This document shows positions 16,275 through 25,772 of a stretch of DNA of 42,759 bases, piece after piece. Location: NCBI GenBank assembly GCA_017882305.1, contig JADGPU010000017.1, forward strand, positions 1-42,759. Direction: 5' to 3'. The notes beneath the pieces were generated by a model that saw only the letters and a list, made by a program, of their open reading frames with translations, was not told where the DNA came from and ran no database searches. A program made the position numbers and the translations under genes. The stretch is from Bacteroidales bacterium. Lineage in GTDB: Bacteria; Bacteroidota; Bacteroidia; Bacteroidales; VadinHA17. How positions within the stretch are numbered: the stretch's first letter is position 1; each line of letters begins with the position of its first letter.

Positions 16275-18023
16275 ATGGATTCATCCTTTAAAAAAGACTT
16301 TTCTGATAAAAAAACTCTGGAAAAGTACTCATCGGCTTTCACACTTTCGGATATGGAGGTCTTTATTTTTCCCGAACTTTTCTATCCTCTTATTCTTGCA
16401 GATATAATGTCGCCTGAATTGTGGAAATGGAGGGATGATCCATGGTTTAATGATATTGAGAAAAAAGGCTTCACTGTTAAAGCCAACCGTATAAAACAGT
16501 ATATCATTCAGAACTATGTTTTCAATCTTGATCTCTCAACATGGGGTCTTACATCGAAGAGTGCAGAAATAAGGAGGTTTAGCGATTTTTTTGATATGGA
16601 TATGCTCAAACAATCAAATGCACTTTTTGGGTATGAGGGAGATAAATACTATTTTGATATTGACATCCGAAAACATTTTGGTCTCGACAAATACGACTCC
16701 GACATAATACCTTACTGGAAAACTGAAACCATTGAAGCGATGGGAGCTTTCAGGCATAAAGCTAATTTCAGAACCGGAGCAGGTGAATGTGTTTCACTAT
16801 CTGCTCTTTACGCTGCAGCAATGTTTGTTGTTGGAAGAGTGCCTCTGGAAAAGATTTTCCTTATAGCCACACCTCTTCATTCGCAGAATTTCATTGTTGA
16901 GAAAGATGGATTAATAACCAATAACCGCAGGATAGTAACTAAGAATATGTGGTATAACGGAACCTCTTTGTCTGAGAAAGCACGAAGAGCGATGGAGAAT
17001 GAAAAGGTAACAATTGTTTCCCATATATCCGGTCATATACATACCTTATATAAAGAAGCGACTATTGATCAGAATTCTTATAACCTCTTTTCAGTAAAGC
17101 TTAAGGAGTTTCTTGTAACTAAATTGACCAGTCTCATTTTTATTAATTTTCTTCGTTTTAAATCGAAATACAAGACCCTTTTCCAGTATAGGTGTGACTT
17201 TTCAGGTACAGTGAGATACATCTCGCTCGAAAAGATGTTTGAATATGAACATACAAGTAAATTCAATGTTTCCACTGAAACACGCGGTTCCCTTATAAAA
17301 GAAATTGAAGGAGATGACTTTCACCTTAGTCCCATTCAATGGAAAATTATGCTTAATGATATTGAGGCAATTCTAGATAAACATTCCGGAAATAGTCTGA
17401 AAGAAATTGAAAATGAATTTATAAAAAAAACAGGAACCCAATATGAAGAGATCATTCAGGAGATGTTTAAAGAACTGAATGATTTTATATTCATTGATCC
17501 TAAAATTCCTGATGCTGAAAAGAACTTTGTTGTCTCGGAAAGGCTTAATATTACAATTGAAAACAGCCGGCAAGAGATAATTAATCTGATAACAAAACAT
17601 AATGAAACTTCAGAAACCGCTCAACTGGCTCTCTATGTTTACAGGGATATGGATAAAATAGACTGGCGTCCATTTATTAAAGCAGCTATTGAGAGGAACC
17701 CGGTCTCTTTCACTGACCTTAACAAAAAAAATAATTATGAAGTTTACTCTTTACTAAAAGATCTGCCTCATGAATCAATATATAACGGGAACAGGTTGGC
17801 ATTGCCCGATGAAGTTTGGAATTTCAGGCGTGGTGACGGAATCGAAAAAGCTTTTTTACTCGCTGACTTTCTTCTTCATAAGGATAAATCTTCAACTGTT
17901 TCGATTGAAATCGAAAATAAAAAAGTTCTTTTATCTTCCGAAGGACATGAGTTTCATTTCCTTTCACATAAAAATCTGACGAAATCGATTCAGATAAAAG
18001 GGACTGACTATAAAATAATATAA
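16275..18023 (+). CDS. Uncharacterised protein with transglutaminase/papain-like Cys-His core
   Basis: A 582-residue protein without signal peptide, so probably cytoplasmic. I do not recognise a named family. Residues about 150-220 look like a transglutaminase-like or papain-like catalytic core: Cys172 at the start of a helix (GAGECVSLSALYAAAM), His202 in ATPLHSQNFIV, and Asn216/Asn217 (ITNNRRIV) where an Asp or Asn would complete a triad. The N-terminal 120 residues are rich in Trp, Phe and Asp; the C-terminal 360 are helical and charged with no motif recognised. It stands alone with its own promoter between ndk and the convergent recF/DciA-like genes. Substrate unknown. Confidence 0.65.
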   Translation: MDSSFKKDFSDKKTLEKYSSAFTLSDMEVFIFPELFYPLILADIMSPELWKWRDDPWFNDIEKKGFTVKANRIKQYIIQNYVFNLDLSTWGLTSKSAEIRRFSDFFDMDMLKQSNALFGYEGDKYYFDIDIRKHFGLDKYDSDIIPYWKTETIEAMGAFRHKANFRTGAGECVSLSALYAAAMFVVGRVPLEKIFLIATPLHSQNFIVEKDGLITNNRRIVTKNMWYNGTSLSEKARRAMENEKVTIVSHISGHIHTLYKEATIDQNSYNLFSVKLKEFLVTKLTSLIFINFLRFKSKYKTLFQYRCDFSGTVRYISLEKMFEYEHTSKFNVSTETRGSLIKEIEGDDFHLSPIQWKIMLNDIEAILDKHSGNSLKEIENEFIKKTGTQYEEIIQEMFKELNDFIFIDPKIPDAEKNFVVSERLNITIENSRQEIINLITKHNETSETAQLALYVYRDMDKIDWRPFIKAAIERNPVSFTDLNKKNNYEVYSLLKDLPHESIYNGNRLALPDEVWNFRRGDGIEKAFLLADFLLHKDKSSTVSIEIENKKVLLSSEGHEFHFLSHKNLTKSIQIKGTDYKII

Positions 18024-18026
18024 TGC

Positions 18027-18088
18027 GTTGAAAAGGTTGAAAAGTTGAAAGGTTTAACGTCGACCTCAAGACTGCTGGACTGCAAGAC
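18027..18088. repeat. GTTGAA and AGACT short-period repeats
   Basis: GTTGAA occurs at 18027, 18036 and 18044 (9 and 8 bp steps). A second word follows with exact 8 bp steps: AGACTGCT at 18069, GGACTGCA at 18077 and AGACAATT at 18085. The array fills the convergent junction between the Cys-His protein and the DciA-like gene. The second word recurs at 19581-19609 and the first inside mnmA at 30633. Confidence 0.7.
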
Positions 18089-18091
18089 AAT

Positions 18092-18382
18092 TTATCGCAG
18101 AACAATATCCTTGATAACTTCACTCCCGGCTTTGCTATTTAACTTTTCCCGAAGGGCTTCCCTGAGCATCAGCAATTCATTTCTGACAACTGATGAGTTC
18201 AAATGAACATATAATATATGATCCTTAATGAAGATTCTTGTTGTCCGTGAGCTAATCGCTTTCCCAACAATTTCTTCCCAGGAGTTGATGACGGTTACCT
18301 CGCTTAGTTTTTCACCAAGATTCATCTCCTTAATGTAATCATTCACAGCTTCGGCAAGTGATATGGTTTTACTTCGTCTCAT
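18092..18382 (-). CDS. DUF721/DciA-like protein
   Basis: A 96-residue DUF721 protein. Members called DciA recruit or load the replicative helicase DnaB in bacteria lacking DnaC/DnaI; that role is inferred here. It shows the family pattern of an N-terminal helix (SLAEAVNDYIKEMN), a central VINSWEEIVGKAISSRT with the conserved Trp, and LYVHLNSSVVRNELL toward the C-terminus. Its ATG overlaps the recF stop by 4 bases (ATGA), showing translational coupling. Confidence 0.83.
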   Translation of the reverse strand: MRRSKTISLAEAVNDYIKEMNLGEKLSEVTVINSWEEIVGKAISSRTTRIFIKDHILYVHLNSSVVRNELLMLREALREKLNSKAGSEVIKDIVLR

Positions 18383-19506
18383 TGAATTGCTTTATCGTTC
18401 TGATTTACCTCTGTGATTCCATTTCCTGCAATTCTGAAAAGTTTATAATCAGTTTTATGGGAAGATAATATATCCTGCAGACGATTCTGGTGAGTATCAG
18501 TAATGAAGATCTGTCCAAATCTTTGATTACCAACCAGTCTAATAATTTGTTCAACGCGTTCGGCATCAAATTTATCGAAAATGTCATCAAGCAGCAATAT
18601 AGGCGAAAAGCCGGCTTTCCTTTTTATATAATCAAATTTTGCCAGTTTAAGAGCGACCAGGTAAGATTTCTGCTGGCCCTGGGAACCAAGTGACTTAACT
18701 GAAAAATCATTCATCTCCAGAAGCAAATCATCTTTATGAATTCCGACTGTTGTGTATTCAAGATACCTGTCCTTGTTTATGGAGTTCTGAAGGGACTCCG
18801 TAAAATTTGCCTCTGAAAGATGCGATCGGTATTTAAGTTTGACTGATTCTTTGCCGGAAGAGATCAGGGAATAATATTCCTGAAAAACCGGGATGAGCTC
18901 ATTGACAAGAATATCTCTTTCGTTGTAGACATAATTACCATACTTCACAAGTTGGGCATCCCATATTGAAAGAATATCGGTGTCGACCATACCTGATAAA
19001 TTAATATCCTTCAACAACTTATTTCTCTGCTGAAGAGCCTTGCTATACTTAAGCACAGAATCGAGGTATTCAGCACTATACTGACTTATAATTTTATTCA
19101 TGAACTTTCTACGGTCCTCGCTTCCTTCAGTTAGAAGGGCACTGTCTGCCGGAGAAATCATCACCACCGGGTATCTTCCCACATGGTCAGAAAGTCTCTG
19201 ATACTCTTTCCCATTCCTTTTTAGCAATTTCTGTTTTTGCTTCTGAAAAGCACAATAAATCTGATCTTCTTCTCCTTCCCTTACAAATGTTCCCTGAATG
19301 ATAAAATAGTCTTCACCATGTCTGATACTAATACTATCAATACTATTAAAAAAACTTTTAGTCAGTGACAGATAATGAATGGCGTCGAGAATATTAGTCT
19401 TACCTACCCCGTTATTGCCTACGAAACAGTTTATCTTTGGTGAAAACTCAAGCTCATTCAGCTCATAGTTTTTAAAATTGGTCAGTGCAAGTTTTTTAAG
19501 ATACAT
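18379..19506 (-). CDS. recF: DNA replication/repair protein RecF
   Basis: SMC-like ATPase that helps load RecA on gapped DNA. The 375-residue protein from the ATG at 19506 begins MYLKKLALTNFKNY, has Walker A GNNGVGKTN, the MISPADSALLTEGSEDRRKF segment, signature motif KSLGSQGQQKSYLVALKLA and Walker B ILLLDDIFDKFD, all typical of RecF. A 12-codon extension upstream is hydrophobic, comes from repeat DNA and is rejected. It is translationally coupled to the downstream DUF721 gene. dnaA lies 11 kb away. Confidence 0.95.
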   Translation of the reverse strand: MYLKKLALTNFKNYELNELEFSPKINCFVGNNGVGKTNILDAIHYLSLTKSFFNSIDSISIRHGEDYFIIQGTFVREGEEDQIYCAFQKQKQKLLKRNGKEYQRLSDHVGRYPVVMISPADSALLTEGSEDRRKFMNKIISQYSAEYLDSVLKYSKALQQRNKLLKDINLSGMVDTDILSIWDAQLVKYGNYVYNERDILVNELIPVFQEYYSLISSGKESVKLKYRSHLSEANFTESLQNSINKDRYLEYTTVGIHKDDLLLEMNDFSVKSLGSQGQQKSYLVALKLAKFDYIKRKAGFSPILLLDDIFDKFDAERVEQIIRLVGNQRFGQIFITDTHQNRLQDILSSHKTDYKLFRIAGNGITEVNQNDKAIQ

Positions 19507-19510
19507 AAAA

Positions 19511-19609
19511 AAAAGTAAAAAGGTAAAATGTAAAAGACACAAGACAAAAGTAAAAAGATAAAAGTTGAAAAATCACCATAAGACTTCAAGACTACAGGAC
19601 TGCAAGACT
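19511..19609. repeat. AAAAGTA heptamer-like array followed by AGACT 8-mer array
   Basis: From 19511, A-rich words of about 7-8 bp (AAAAGTA, AAAGGTA, AAATGTA, then AAAAGTAAAAAGATAAAAG) precede four units with an exact 8 bp step: AGACTTCA at 19581, AGACTACA at 19589, GGACTGCA at 19597 and AGACTTAT at 19605. It lies in the 334-base gap between divergent recF and the TPR gene. That gap otherwise holds only the promoter at 19773. Confidence 0.68.
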
Positions 19610-19772
19610 TATAGTTGGTTTAAGTTTCAAAGTTAGAAAAAGATATGGATCATAAGAACTTATTCAACCTGAGAATATACAATATTACTTCCTGTAGCAC
19701 ATAATAATACCTCTGATATTCAAGTCGATAATAAATATTTTGTTCCTTATCGGATATTCATTATATTAAATG

Positions 19773-19803
19773 TTTTTAAATTTGCTGAAAAAAATTACTT
19801 TTG
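19773..19803 (+). promoter_or_regulatory. Predicted promoter of the TPR gene and ribH
   Basis: TTTT at 19773-19776, exactly 19 bases, then TACTTTTG at 19796-19803, an exact TAnnTTTG with one mismatch in the -33. Start near 19809 leaves about 31 nt before the ATG. Confidence 0.6.
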
Positions 19804-19840
19804 CGATGGTAATTTTAGAAGTTAAATACTTAAGACCAGT

Positions 19841-20527
19841 ATGGCAAAAAATAAAAAGGAAGCAAATCCATCGACCATCTCCAGTGTTGAGCAAACACTT
19901 ACCAGAACCGAGCAATATCTTGAAGAGAATTATAAAACCCTGTTGATTGGATTAGGCGTAGCAGTTTTATTAGTTGGACTGGGCTGGCTTGGCAAACTCT
20001 ATTTTAGCAAAAGGAATGATGAAGCCCAGTCTCAGATGTACCAGGCAGAAAGGTATCTTGAAATAGATTCTTTGAAACTTGCCCTGAATGGAGATGGAAA
20101 CTATTTAGGATTTCTTGATATAGCCAGGGATTATAAATTTACCAATTCGGGTAATCTTGCTAAATACAGTGCCGGAATCTGTTATCTGCATCTGGGTAAT
20201 TATAATGAAGCGATTGAATTTCTCAACAAATATTCCAAGAAAGATAAAGTTATTGGATCATTAGCTATCGGTGCGACAGGTGATGCTTATGTAGAGTTGG
20301 GTAATCTCGACAAAGGGGTTTCAAAATATATTGAAGCAGCAGATTTTGCCAAGAACTCTTTTAATACACCTTTGTTCCTGATGAAGGCTGGCCAGATATA
20401 TGAGTTAACAGGTAAATTCAGTGAAGCTTTGAAATTATACGAAAGAATTGAGAGTCAGTATCCGGAGAGCACTGAAGGTACCACAATCGAAAAATATATT
20501 GCCAGGGTAAAACTGCTCATCAAGTAG
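19841..20527 (+). CDS. Membrane-anchored tetratricopeptide-repeat protein
   Basis: A 228-residue protein with a short basic cytoplasmic N-terminus, one TM helix (about 35-55, LLIGLGVAVLLVGLGWLGKL) and a periplasmic helical domain with TPR-like units: AKYSAGICYLHLGNYNEAIEF, GATGDAYVELGNLDKG and MKAGQIYELTGKFSEALK in order. The layout resembles YfgM/Tol-Pal-associated TPR proteins, which act as periplasmic chaperone partners, but that role is only inferred. ribH starts 6 bases after the stop, so they form an operon. Confidence 0.83.
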   Translation: MAKNKKEANPSTISSVEQTLTRTEQYLEENYKTLLIGLGVAVLLVGLGWLGKLYFSKRNDEAQSQMYQAERYLEIDSLKLALNGDGNYLGFLDIARDYKFTNSGNLAKYSAGICYLHLGNYNEAIEFLNKYSKKDKVIGSLAIGATGDAYVELGNLDKGVSKYIEAADFAKNSFNTPLFLMKAGQIYELTGKFSEALKLYERIESQYPESTEGTTIEKYIARVKLLIK

Positions 20528-20533
20528 CTGTTT

Positions 20534-21022
20534 ATGGGCACTACAAATTTATCAGCTTATGATTCGGAACTCGTTCCGAATGCCGGTGAAATGCGGTTTG
20601 GTATTGTAGTTTCAGATTGGAACAAGGCGATAACCTGGTCATTACTTGACGGTGCAGTTAAAACACTCAAAAAACATGGAGTAACTGATAGAAATATAGT
20701 GATAAAACATGTACCGGGTAGTTTTGAGCTCACACTTGGCGCCCAGTTCCTTGCAGAATATGATGACCTTGATGCAATTATCTGTCTCGGATGTGTTATC
20801 CAGGGGGAAACACCTCATTTCACATATATTTGTCAGGGAGTAACACAAGGAATAACACAACTCAATCTTGAATATAATTTACCTTTTATTTTTGGTGTCC
20901 TTACAACTAATACGCAGCAACAGGCAGTTGACAGATCCGGAGGAAAACTTGGAAATAAAGGCGATGAGGCAGCTGTTGCAGCAATAAAAATGGCTGCTCT
21001 GCAGCATGATACTGAGAAATGA
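20534..21022 (+). CDS. ribH: 6,7-dimethyl-8-ribityllumazine synthase
   Basis: Penultimate enzyme of riboflavin synthesis; condenses the ribityl-amino-uracil with dihydroxybutanone phosphate in an icosahedral or pentameric assembly. The 162 residues show FGIVVSDWN (substrate loop), [24 protein letters not shown] and the [15 protein letters not shown] segment with the conserved phosphate-binding region, then GNKGDEAA. No other rib gene is adjacent. It ends 2 bases before the stop of the convergent channel gene. Confidence 0.96.
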   Translation: MGTTNLSAYDSELVPNAGEMRFGIVVSDWNKAITWSLLDGAVKTLKKHGVTDRNIVIKHVPGSFELTLGAQFLAEYDDLDAIICLGCVIQGETPHFTYICQGVTQGITQLNLEYNLPFIFGVLTTNTQQQAVDRSGGKLGNKGDEAAVAAIKMAALQHDTEK

Positions 21023-21024
21023 GG

Positions 21025-22773
21025 TCATCTCAGCACCTTGCGTACGAAAGCAACGGTAAAATAAGACATCATAAACACTCCCATAAATCCTTCAAGTCCT
21101 GAGACTATTCTACTCAGTCCTACTGGGTATACATCTCCATAACCTATTGTGAAAAAGGTAATTGCACTATGGTAAAATGACTGAAGAAGTGCTGATAATT
21201 TGTCTGGGTTACCGACCGCTGAGACTGTTTTGCCAAGTCCTGATAAATCTATAAGAAAATAGAGAGATCCAAAGATGAACCAGAATAAAACAACACTTAA
21301 AAGAACCCGCCCCGGAGAGGTTGCATAAAGTCCGATTTTATCAAATACAAGCCATTGAAAACTATTGGGAATATGACTTGCTATTTTTGCTATACCCCCC
21401 TTTTCCTGTTGCTCGGTAAGCCACGACTTTGCTTCAAAACGTTTGAACATAATATATGCCTCATCTTCATCCTCATATTTACCTGTCCCACTAAAATTCT
21501 CTTTCAGAATTCTGAATTGTTCAGCTTTTTGTCTTAAAGTGGTTCCTTCCTGATTCTGAATAGCAGCATTGCATTTATTGTGTCTCCAATCTATATATAG
21601 CTTCCCGAGGAGTCTCATACCCGACATATCCAATGTTTTAATTTCGACAGGGAAATCGTAAGGTTCAAGGTCAATAATATCACGGACAATAGTATCAGAA
21701 ATATCGAGCAGTTCTGCTTTGGCGAGGCGAAGATCAACATAATGTTCAAGGTGACACGATTTGAGCGACATGGAATGAAACGTTGAGTTGTAAAAACTGA
21801 CATCACCATCACCAAATTCTGTTCTTTCAAAACTGATATCAGTATCGCCCATCTCCATCAGGTTGAAGTTTTTAGGACCGAAGCCCATCTCAGCCTTTTT
21901 AAACTGTATCTTTCCGGCTTTGCATGAGGCGCCTTCAAAATTAATTTCTCCATTACCAAAAAGAGAACGGTTAAAATTTATTCTCCCTGAGCCAAAGTCG
22001 ACAGTTCTGAAGTCAACCCTGCTGTTGCCGAATTCTGTTCTCTCGAACATTATTTCACATTCTCCAAATACTGAATAATGAAAATCAATTTTCCCTCCCA
22101 TTATCCTGGTAACTTTAAAATTAAAACGACCGTTGTTGAAATGTGTGTTTATAAAAAGTAGATCCCCAGAGTTAAATTCAGTATTGGCAAAGCTAACCTC
22201 TCCATTACCAAACTGGATATCCTGAAAATCTTTAATTCCATCCTTAATTATTGAATTCTTGAACATGAAGTCTCCGTCGCCAAAGACACATCCTGTAAAC
22301 TCAATGTTACCATCCCTGAATAAGGTATTTGACAGGATAACATTCCCTTCGCCAAAGACCGAACCATTAAAGAGAACTTTTCCCTTGGCAAAATGACTCC
22401 CATCGAAACTGACTTCACCCGATGAAAAAGAAGAATATGTAAAATCAGTGCATCCCCTTGCTTCAAAAAATGCATTCTTTGCGGAAAAACCTTTTATCGG
22501 GACCAGCTCCTTCTTTTCAAGACTATTAATTCGACGGTAAGATGAAAGAGAGAATTCATGGATGTAGAAATTATCAAGAATCAGATCCTTCCCTTCCCTG
22601 ATCATGGTATAAAGTTGATTTATATCAACCACTCCAAATAATTCAGAATCAACTTCTTCACCTTCTTCATTATGAAAGGTTACCATAGCAGTTCTGGGAC
22701 AGGTCCTCCCATCGTCAGCAATGAACTTGACATTTCTTACCTCGATATGGTAGTTTGAATAACCGGTAACCAT
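21025..22773 (-). CDS. Potassium-channel pore fused to a 12-residue-repeat beta-solenoid
   Basis: Predicted two-TM ion channel. The C-terminal pore module has TM1 (about 488-510), a re-entrant loop with the K+ selectivity filter TIGYGD (542-547) and TM2 (about 556-578). In front, residues about 116-335 carry some 18 tandem 12-residue repeats with consensus F-G-x-G-x-[IV]-x-F-x-x-[ST]-x (for example FGDGDFMFKNSI, FGNGEVSFANTE, FGNGEINFEGAS). The period differs from five-residue pentapeptide repeats. Residues about 400-455 form a charged helical linker before the pore. There is no signal peptide, so the solenoid should be cytoplasmic and may sense a ligand. The ATG lies 69 bases after the addB stop, so it is the last gene of that operon. 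Confidence 0.8.
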   Translation of the reverse strand: MVTGYSNYHIEVRNVKFIADDGRTCPRTAMVTFHNEEGEEVDSELFGVVDINQLYTMIREGKDLILDNFYIHEFSLSSYRRINSLEKKELVPIKGFSAKNAFFEARGCTDFTYSSFSSGEVSFDGSHFAKGKVLFNGSVFGEGNVILSNTLFRDGNIEFTGCVFGDGDFMFKNSIIKDGIKDFQDIQFGNGEVSFANTEFNSGDLLFINTHFNNGRFNFKVTRIMGGKIDFHYSVFGECEIMFERTEFGNSRVDFRTVDFGSGRINFNRSLFGNGEINFEGASCKAGKIQFKKAEMGFGPKNFNLMEMGDTDISFERTEFGDGDVSFYNSTFHSMSLKSCHLEHYVDLRLAKAELLDISDTIVRDIIDLEPYDFPVEIKTLDMSGMRLLGKLYIDWRHNKCNAAIQNQEGTTLRQKAEQFRILKENFSGTGKYEDEDEAYIMFKRFEAKSWLTEQQEKGGIAKIASHIPNSFQWLVFDKIGLYATSPGRVLLSVVLFWFIFGSLYFLIDLSGLGKTVSAVGNPDKLSALLQSFYHSAITFFTIGYGDVYPVGLSRIVSGLEGFMGVFMMSYFTVAFVRKVLR

Positions 22774-22842
22774 TTATTTTCTGTTTTAAAAGTTAAGCCA
22801 ATTTATAAAAAAAACGGTAATCATAGTATTTTTTATCCGAGC

Positions 22843-25737
22843 TTATCTCATGCATAATGTCTTGTAAGGACAATAGGAACATTTTTCCCTGATACCGGTT
22901 GTCATAACAAACGGCTCATTTTCGTCGAAAATTGTTCGAATTAACTCTTTAAGGCCAACTAGAAATTCTTCTCTTACTGCCTCGTAATTATCAATTAATG
23001 TCTCATTCCTGCTTGTCCTTAATTTTAGTCTGTCGGTATGCGATGCACCGTTCAATTTTTTAATTTTATAGACCGATGGTCTGACAATACTGCCAGGATT
23101 TGTAGAAAGAAATGCCTCGCAATAGAGTAAGGTCTGAAGCCATGCGTCAGCATCCTTCTTCCTGTCGTCGACGAATAAATCACTAACTGAACTGACAGAT
23201 TCAGAAACAGTACCGGTTTTGTAATCGACAATCCTTGTCACTCCGCTAACAGTATCAATCCTGTCAACCATACCTCCTGTCAGAATTTCGATCCGGGAGC
23301 CATTAGAAAGGAACGACAAAAGAAAGCCAAAGGAATCCTCAAGGTTAAGAATTCTGATAGGGGTCAGTGTTTTGTCAGTATTTAGAATCCTCATAAGATA
23401 AGCCATTAAAACTTCTCTGACTATCAGCTCGTTGCCACTTATAGAATCATTTCTGCCAGCCTTATACTTTTCATTTATTGAACCATTTACAATATTTGTC
23501 AGGAACTGCTTGTTCCTGACCAATCCATTTAACATTTCCCCGGTCAAAACACTGCCAATATAAGGCTGGTAAAGACTCTTCATTATTTCGTGTAAAATGT
23601 TGCCGAGTATTGCCGGATCAATATCAGCAGAGATATTCACCGGCTCTTTAAGCCGATTTATATACCGGTAAAAGAACTTCATCCTGCAACTCAGCCATGT
23701 ATTTATTGCTGAAGGTGAAAGTGGCCTTCCACTTTTCTTATCGAGGAACAAAGACACTAACTGTTTTGAATGTTCTACGCTCCTCTCAATTCTCTCTCCG
23801 GGTGTAAGATGCGTTTTTATTTTGAAGTTAAGATCAAGAAAATCTGGTTTCAATGCATCCTCATACTTCATTTGAATAAGAAACCGGCTCATCTCTCCAC
23901 TCCTTAGACCTTCTGAATTGGAATTATATATAAAAGTAACATTCTCAGCTCTTTGAAGAAGCCTGTAAAAATGATATGCGTATATAGATTCCTGATGATT
24001 GATAGAAGGAAGGCCAAAGGCTTCGCGCAAACTAAAAGGGATAAAAGACGAACCGGCAGAAACTGCAGGTAAAATGCCTTCATTGACTGACAGAATAATC
24101 AGATTTTTAAAATCCAGAGCCCTTGTTTCAAGAATCCCCATGATCTGAATACCGGTTAATGGTTCTCCTGAAAAAGGAACCGATTGCATCCTTAACATTC
24201 TGTCAAGAATTTTTATATAGGTATCTGTTGCAAAATTTACCTCCGGATTATTAACAATAGTTTCAAGCCTGTTTATCGACAGAACCACCCTGTATATGAA
24301 CTCATTCCTGATATTGCCCTGAACATTGTTGTTCGGAGACTTATCCGTATTTCTTTCACCATTTAAAGCAATAAGTGACAGGATATCTTTAAAATAACCG
24401 GAGAGTTCAGCTGGAGTTAATGGCTTTTTAAATAACTGTGAAAGATGTTCTGAGTTTAAAAAAAGATCCAAAGGGACCCTGGTAAGATTAGTTCTTACGA
24501 TTTCCTTAACTAATTCATTATCTGATTCATTCAATAAACCGGACAATAATGAGTGTTTAAGGATGTTTATTACATCTTTATAACCGAAACGGATTACTCT
24601 ATCGGTTGTAGTAACGTTTCTCTGAAGATCCATCAGATGTCTCAGGAAAGTATAAACGAGTGTCTGCTTTAATGGATGTCCCATCGTTATATTGATATCA
24701 CCCATGTTTTCAGGGAGACTGGTCAGGACAGGCATCAAAAGGTTTTCATCCGCAAGAACAACAGCTGTATGATGCGCATTTGCTTTAGTGATATCAGGTA
24801 GTTCTTCTAATAATTGTGAAACAAGTTTTACCTGGGCTACATCAGAAGAGGTATCAATTACCCGGCGACTCACTACCGGGGCTTCTTTTGAGAGCATCGT
24901 ATCGTAACTCCATCCGGATGGCATATCATTTCCGAATATTTTAAGGTTCTCCCGTATAAAGAAGCCTGCGGAGTTCATCATTCCTTCACTGATATAGGAG
25001 TTATCAAAGTCCCAGTAAAACCGGGCTTTGGCTGCTCTTTTGAACCGTATCATCATTACTTTCTCACATTCGTTCAATGCATTGAATCCAATGAAGTGAA
25101 GCAAATCCCAACGCTTATCCGAAGTGTAATAATTTTCAGTACTCTCAGCCAGTTCTCTGAATATCATGCCCTCATATGCCATATTTTGCATTTTCAGAGA
25201 GTGTCGAAAACCGAGATACAGATCTGAAAGAACAGACCAGATATTAATGAAACCCGATTTTTCATTTGTAGGTTTATCATGGTCGAAATTTGTCCAGAAT
25301 CTTCCTATGATTTCAACCTGTTCTTCTGTCAGGCCTCCAAATTGCTGGTCAATGTTTTTAATATCAAGAACATTACTGAATAATAATGATGCATCGACGA
25401 GATATTTGTCCACATCATCAAAATCGTTAAGAAGCATATCGCCCCAATAGTAAAATTCATCAAAATTTTCATGCGGCTTTTTAAGATTACTATATACTTT
25501 ATAAAGCTCAAAAAGAAGTATCTCGTTACCTGCAATTTGAAGTGAGGAATATGATCTGAACAGGTCATTAATCGTCAGAATTGATGGCGCCCATACCGGC
25601 TTTTCTATCCTTGCTGCCAGGTACTTCAGAAAATATAATCCTGCTCTTCTGTTTGGAAATACCAGACAATGACGGTTAAGTGTGTTTCCAAATTCTCTAT
25701 GAAGCGATTCAGCTATATGTTCAAGAAAGTAAACCAT
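22843..25737 (-). CDS. addB: AddB-like nuclease/helicase subunit with Fe-S cluster
   Basis: Partner of AddA in double-strand-break end processing before RecA loading. The 964-residue protein starts with a degenerate helicase region (LVFPNRRAGLYFLKYL where Walker A would be) and ends with a PD-(D/E)xK nuclease: GGMVDRID and VDYKTGTVS. Four cysteines frame the nuclease (SCRMKFFYRY and CSYCPYKTLC), the pattern that binds a 4Fe-4S cluster in AddB. The N-terminus resembles Bacteroidota AddB relatives rather than Bacillus AddB. It lies 17 bases after a radical SAM gene and downstream of addA, in the same operon. Confidence 0.83.
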   Translation of the reverse strand: MVYFLEHIAESLHREFGNTLNRHCLVFPNRRAGLYFLKYLAARIEKPVWAPSILTINDLFRSYSSLQIAGNEILLFELYKVYSNLKKPHENFDEFYYWGDMLLNDFDDVDKYLVDASLLFSNVLDIKNIDQQFGGLTEEQVEIIGRFWTNFDHDKPTNEKSGFINIWSVLSDLYLGFRHSLKMQNMAYEGMIFRELAESTENYYTSDKRWDLLHFIGFNALNECEKVMMIRFKRAAKARFYWDFDNSYISEGMMNSAGFFIRENLKIFGNDMPSGWSYDTMLSKEAPVVSRRVIDTSSDVAQVKLVSQLLEELPDITKANAHHTAVVLADENLLMPVLTSLPENMGDINITMGHPLKQTLVYTFLRHLMDLQRNVTTTDRVIRFGYKDVINILKHSLLSGLLNESDNELVKEIVRTNLTRVPLDLFLNSEHLSQLFKKPLTPAELSGYFKDILSLIALNGERNTDKSPNNNVQGNIRNEFIYRVVLSINRLETIVNNPEVNFATDTYIKILDRMLRMQSVPFSGEPLTGIQIMGILETRALDFKNLIILSVNEGILPAVSAGSSFIPFSLREAFGLPSINHQESIYAYHFYRLLQRAENVTFIYNSNSEGLRSGEMSRFLIQMKYEDALKPDFLDLNFKIKTHLTPGERIERSVEHSKQLVSLFLDKKSGRPLSPSAINTWLSCRMKFFYRYINRLKEPVNISADIDPAILGNILHEIMKSLYQPYIGSVLTGEMLNGLVRNKQFLTNIVNGSINEKYKAGRNDSISGNELIVREVLMAYLMRILNTDKTLTPIRILNLEDSFGFLLSFLSNGSRIEILTGGMVDRIDTVSGVTRIVDYKTGTVSESVSSVSDLFVDDRKKDADAWLQTLLYCEAFLSTNPGSIVRPSVYKIKKLNGASHTDRLKLRTSRNETLIDNYEAVREEFLVGLKELIRTIFDENEPFVMTTGIREKCSYCPYKTLCMR

Positions 25738-25744
25738 TTTTTGT

Positions 25745-25772
25745 CTTTTTACTTTTATCTTTTGTCTTCATA
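25745..25772. repeat. Heptamer repeat overlapping the radical SAM stop and addB leader
   Basis: Units CTTTTTA, CTTTTAT, CTTTTGT and CTTCATA start at 25745, 25752, 25759 and 25766, an exact 7 bp step. On the minus strand the array contains the last codons (EDKR) and stop of the radical SAM gene and ends 7 bases before the addB ATG. A closely similar array precedes amgK at 37399. Confidence 0.7.

Noticed and set aside
18027..19609. CRISPR-like array
   Set aside because: The repeats are 7-9 bp, contiguous and degenerate, with no spacers and no cas genes.
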